From Labilibaculum sp. (GTDB lineage: Bacteria; Bacteroidota; Bacteroidia; Bacteroidales; Marinifilaceae): a DNA stretch of 64,000 nt. The stretch is taken from NCBI GenBank assembly GCA_016342745.1, contig JAEINT010000001.1:470874-534873 (forward strand), written 5' to 3'. This document shows, piece by piece, positions 61,101 through 64,000 of the stretch. The position numbers and the translations under genes were made by a program. A model generated the notes under the pieces. That model did not search any database. It was given only the letters and a program-made list of their open reading frames with translations, and was not told the DNA's origin. Positions within the stretch are counted from its first letter, which is position 1. The number at the start of each line of letters is the position of its first letter.

Positions 61101-61110
61101 AGAAGAAATC

Positions 61111-61674
61111 ATGAGAAAATTTAAATTAGTACTAATGCTTATCGTTGCAATGACAGTTTCAACTTTTGCACAAAAAAAAGAAGTTAATATTGAAAAGTCG
61201 GTTGTAGCTTGGACAGGGAAAAAAATTGGTGGCGCTCATAATGGACAAATTCAATTAAAAAGTGGTTATTTTATATTCAATAATGACCAAATAAAAGGTG
61301 GTAAAGTAGTTATTGATATGAATTCGATGACGAATCTTGATCTTGAAGATGCTGGTTATAGAGCAAAATTAATTGGTCACTTAAAATCAGATGACTTTTT
61401 TGGTGTAGAAAAATACCCAACAGCTATTTTTGAACTTAGCAAAGCATCAAAATTTGAAAATGGCAAGGCCAGTGTAGAGGGAATGATTACCATTAAAGGA
61501 AAATCAGAAATCTTAAATTTCGATTTAGTTAAAAACGGAAATGAATTTACTGGGCAGCTTAAGGTAGACAGATCTAAATTTGATGTTCGTTACGGTTCAA
61601 ATTCATTTTTCGACAATCTTGGAGATAAGGCAATTGAGGATATTTTTATTCTTGACGTAAAATTGACAATTTAA
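61111..61674 (+). CDS. YceI family protein, secreted
   Basis: An ORF opens at 61051, but the ATG at 61111 gives a clean signal peptide (MRKFKLVLMLIVAMTVSTFA, cut near Q21) and a 187-aa product. It has the YceI lipocalin-like fold: an N-terminal strand VVAWTGKKIGGAHNGQIQLK, then GGKVVIDMNSMTNLD, SDDFFGVEKYPTAIFE and a final RYGSNSFFDNLGDKAI region. These proteins bind isoprenoid-like lipids in some bacteria; the ligand here is unknown. It directly follows the SnoaL-like reading frame and may share its promoter. Confidence 0.9.
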   Translation: MRKFKLVLMLIVAMTVSTFAQKKEVNIEKSVVAWTGKKIGGAHNGQIQLKSGYFIFNNDQIKGGKVVIDMNSMTNLDLEDAGYRAKLIGHLKSDDFFGVEKYPTAIFELSKASKFENGKASVEGMITIKGKSEILNFDLVKNGNEFTGQLKVDRSKFDVRYGSNSFFDNLGDKAIEDIFILDVKLTI

Positions 61675-62093
61675 TTGATAATTTTTTCCAAGATTATGTG
61701 TCTTTGGGTAAGTGCCTTACTAATGACTTAGAACTTGGATGATTTTTATGAATTGAAAATTTATTTGTATTCCTTGTTGTATCAAATTTGGTGACGGAGA
61801 TGATACAGCAGGGGATATACGTTTATACAAAAGAGGATATTCAAAAGTTATTTTTGTAATAAAAAAAATGATTTAGACTTATTGATGTTGAATTTAGTTT
61901 TGTAGTTAGGAGCTTAGGAAACATCTTGCTAATAGGATTGTTTTTTCACATCTTTTTTTGTCATTCTACTTAAGATCTTTGTTTGTAAGGTGTTTACTTA
62001 AAACAAAAATCATGAGAAGATTTTACTCCTCCCATGATTGCTAACGAACTTAATATATCACAAATTAAATCTAGTTAATTTAATCTATTTTAC
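61675..62093. other. Intergenic region with no supported gene
   Basis: 419 bp between yceI and the convergent MFS gene. A short 20-codon frame at 61800-61859 is not supported by anything else. The only clear element is the minus-strand terminator at 62008-62039. Confidence 0.5.
62008..62039 (-). terminator. Terminator after the MFS transporter gene
   Basis: Read on the minus strand, a 13-bp stem AATCATGGGAGGA / TCTTCTCATGATT (two G-T pairs) with loop GTAAAA is followed by a T-rich tract. It lies 54 nt after the stop of the MFS gene. Confidence 0.78.
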
Positions 62094-63551
62094 TTAATCT
62101 GTAATTGGTTTGTAATGTGGAACTAGTGATTTCATAATAATCCAACCAATTAAATATGCCACTGCACAAATTGAGAAAATAATGAAATACCCTGCTTCAA
62201 TTCCTTGAAAACCCATAAACTTCATGCCAGTATTACTTGCATGATCAAAAAGGACACCAGAGCCTTTGTTGATACAGAATGAGCCTAAACCTCCAGCCAT
62301 ACCACCAATGCCAGTAATTGTAGCAATTGAAGAGCTAGGGAACATATCGCCAGTTATAGAGAAGATATTTGCCGACCAAGCCTGGTGTGCTGCACCTGCA
62401 ATACCAATAATGATTACTGGAAACCAATAGGAGTATGAACCTAATGGTTGGGCTAATAAAGTAAGCAGAGGGAAGAAGGCAAAAATCAGCATTGCTTTCA
62501 TCCGTCCTGCATAAGGATTCATTCCTTTTTTATCTACAAAGTATGTTGGTAACCATCCTCCAATAATCGACAGTAAAGTAATAGCATACAAGACGAATAA
62601 TAATAACTGAGCCATTGTGCTATTAGAAGCTAATCCATAAACATCACTTAAATAAGCAGGAGTCCAGAAAAGGAAGAACCACCAAACTCCATCAGTCATA
62701 AATTTTCCAAGAATAAAAGACCATGTTTGTTTGTACTTAAAATTATCAAGGAAGGATAATTTCAGATCTTCATTGGCAGTAACTTCTTCATTTTCAATAT
62801 TGCTATCCTGATTAATATATGTAAGTTCCGCCTCGTTAACTTTACGATGCTCATGTGGTTTTTTATACATGAATTGCCAGAAGAACATCCAAATAAAACC
62901 TAAGCCACCAATAATAATAAAAGACATTTCCCAACCGAAATGTGATGCAATAACTGGAATTGTTAATGGTGCTGCTAAAGCCCCAACAGTTGCACCGGCA
63001 TTAAAAATACTTGTTGCGTAGGCTCTATCTTTCTTTGGGAAATATTCAGCAGTTGTTTTAATGGCCGCAGGGAAGTTTCCTGCTTCACCAATAGCTAGAA
63101 CGAAACGAGCACAAATGAAAAGAACTACACTTACATTTATAACTTTCGAAACATTACCAACTTGTTCAATTGCATCTTTGGCTCCTTTAAAACCAACAAA
63201 CCATTCGTTAGCAACAATTCCTGATGTAGCAATGCCACAAAATGCATGAAGAACTGCACCTACTGACCAAATACCAATTGCCCAAAGGAAACCTTTTTTG
63301 GTATCAAGCCAATCAATGAATCGTCCTGCAACAAGAAGGCCGATTGCATAAAATATCGAAAATAGAGCTGTTATATTACCGTAATCATTGTTCGTCCAAT
63401 GAAATTCTGGAGCTATAAAGTCTTTCCAGGTCAATGATAATACCTGGCGATCTAAATAGTTAATAGTGGTTGCAAAAAACAAAAGGTAACAGATCTGCCA
63501 CCTGTATTTTGACATTTTTTCTTTTGTTTGTATAGCTGTTGTTGATATCAT
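62094..63551 (-). CDS. MFS transporter, hexuronate/ACS type (ExuT-like)
   Basis: A 12-helix inner-membrane symporter. The ATG at 63551 gives 485 aa; a GTG at 63593 would only add 14 charged residues, and ATG at 63515 (MSKYRWQ) is a later option. The first helix region carries NYLDRQVLSLTWKDFIAP, a signature of the anion:cation symporter family with ExuT. Further motifs are AGRFIDWLDTKKGF, FARFVLAIGEAGNFPAAIK-like (here CARFVLAIGEAGNFPAAIK) and SIFNAGATVGALAAPL. A large soluble loop sits near residues 230-270. Substrates of this family include hexuronates and related sugar acids; specificity here is inferred. A terminator follows. Confidence 0.88.
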   Translation of the reverse strand: MISTTAIQTKEKMSKYRWQICYLLFFATTINYLDRQVLSLTWKDFIAPEFHWTNNDYGNITALFSIFYAIGLLVAGRFIDWLDTKKGFLWAIGIWSVGAVLHAFCGIATSGIVANEWFVGFKGAKDAIEQVGNVSKVINVSVVLFICARFVLAIGEAGNFPAAIKTTAEYFPKKDRAYATSIFNAGATVGALAAPLTIPVIASHFGWEMSFIIIGGLGFIWMFFWQFMYKKPHEHRKVNEAELTYINQDSNIENEEVTANEDLKLSFLDNFKYKQTWSFILGKFMTDGVWWFFLFWTPAYLSDVYGLASNSTMAQLLLFVLYAITLLSIIGGWLPTYFVDKKGMNPYAGRMKAMLIFAFFPLLTLLAQPLGSYSYWFPVIIIGIAGAAHQAWSANIFSITGDMFPSSSIATITGIGGMAGGLGSFCINKGSGVLFDHASNTGMKFMGFQGIEAGYFIIFSICAVAYLIGWIIMKSLVPHYKPITD

Positions 63552-63909
63552 TTTGATAAATTTAAATTTGTAATTGATCCTATCCCTAATCACTGTAATT
63601 AAGCGAAATCTTTCATTTTTCTATTTTAAGAGTATCTTGGATTTGCAGATTATTGAGATTCTTCAATTGTTTAACGTTCCATTAAAATTTGATGAAAAGC
63701 GGTTACTTTACCTACAGTTCCTATTTTCCTAGTTTTTTTGTAATGATAAATCCATTCGGCTTATCTTGTTGAAGATTAGCTCTAAAATCGTTCAATATCT
63801 AAAGGGGTAAGTAGTTGAGGTTTAATTGATGATAGGAAAATGGGCAAAACGGGTAGAGGTGAATTGTACCTATAGCCATTTTGCCACATTAACACACTAA
63901 ACTAAACTA
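63552..63909. other. Intergenic region upstream of the MFS gene
   Basis: 358 bp with no supported ORF. The region should contain the MFS promoter (minus strand), but no clear TAnnTTTG element is seen. A long hairpin at 63843-63885 is listed separately. Confidence 0.5.
63843..63885 (-). terminator. Long hairpin after the gene at the right edge
   Basis: On the minus strand, two 18-nt arms (63843-63860 and 63868-63885) pair with two mismatches and one G-T pair around a 7-nt loop, followed by a short T-rich segment. It lies 24 nt after the stop of the partial minus-strand gene, so it is probably its terminator, but a regulatory hairpin before the MFS gene is possible. Confidence 0.6.
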
Positions 63910-64000
63910 CTAACATAAATGAAACTTCTGTATCTCGTTTATAATTTCGATTGCACTTTCAGTTGCTGTTTCAATAGCTTTGTAATTGAAAGAGCCATCC
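63910..64000 (-). CDS. C-terminal end of a minus-strand gene (partial)
   Basis: The last 91 bases on the minus strand read DGSFNYKAIETATESAIEII then NEIQKFHLC and stop at TAG 63910-63912. The frame stays open to the window edge, and the amphipathic helix is a normal protein end. The bulk of the gene lies beyond the window, so family and function cannot be given. It precedes the MFS transporter on the same strand, with 358 nt and a hairpin between. Confidence 0.6.
   Translation of the reverse strand, partial: DGSFNYKAIETATESAIEIINEIQKFHLC

Noticed and set aside
61800..61859. 20-codon frame MIQQGIYVYTKEDIQKLFL
   Set aside because: Too short, no homologue I can name, and no promoter; it may be chance or a tiny remnant.
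63552..63593. GTG start of the MFS gene
   Set aside because: It adds 14 charged residues of no family pattern; the ATG at 63551 is better.

Overview
The window is chromosomal DNA from a low-GC member of the Bacteroidota. The evidence is type IX secretion genes (porV, porU, gldJ), a giant adhesin with a type B C-terminal sorting domain next to a PorP/SprF partner, a TonB-dependent receptor, and promoters of the Bacteroidota type (TAnnTTTG, seen at several genes). A group B-like [FeFe] hydrogenase and the redox repressor Rex suggest an anaerobic or facultative lifestyle. A marine Bacteroidales/Marinilabiliales lineage is my inference; the sequence alone does not prove it. I see no prophage, insertion sequence, CRISPR array or rRNA.

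Layout. 1-9.2 kb: ispF-porV-porU on the minus strand, divergent from gldJ, then murF-gdx. 9.3-15.9 kb (minus): glycosyltransferase, lipid A-type acyltransferase, inositol monophosphatase, mtaB, a Ppx/GppA phosphatase and PhoH. 16-18.7 kb: folC, tRNA-Val(UAC), rex and a small DNA-binding-like protein. 18.8-30.3 kb: a sigma-54 two-component pair (minus) divergent from a membrane-fusion protein, two FtsX-type permeases around one ATPase, a 95-aa protein and a three-repeat secreted protein. 30.6-41.2 kb: a 3168-aa adhesin and PorP/SprF. 41.3-46.7 kb: a lipoprotein, an endonuclease/exonuclease/phosphatase, the hydrogenase and the CCA-adding enzyme. 46.9-47.9 kb: two paralogous thioredoxins, one cytoplasmic and one exported, behind a consensus sigma-54 promoter. 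47.9-51.9 kb: a TPP riboswitch controlling a thiamine receptor, PnuT and thiamine pyrophosphokinase. 52-59.2 kb: a beta-barrel protein behind a perfect 19-bp palindrome, then (minus) a periplasmic-binding-domain histidine kinase, dacB, xseB, xseA and a YwqK/MORN protein. 59.5-64 kb: a sparser stretch with an unknown 230-aa protein, a frameshifted DUF3667 remnant, a SnoaL-like gene cut by an in-frame TGA, a YceI protein, an ExuT-type MFS transporter and the end of one more gene.

How it fits together. PorV and PorU export and process T9SS cargo, and the giant adhesin and its PorP/SprF partner are typical clients. The thiamine block is a complete uptake-and-activation route under one riboswitch. 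The most interesting regulatory signals are the sigma-54 promoter before the thioredoxins, the dyad between the sigma-54 regulator and the exporter operon, and the 19-bp operator-like palindrome. Many start codons were moved from an upstream TTG/GTG to the first ATG that gives a sensible N-terminus; this is stated in each entry.
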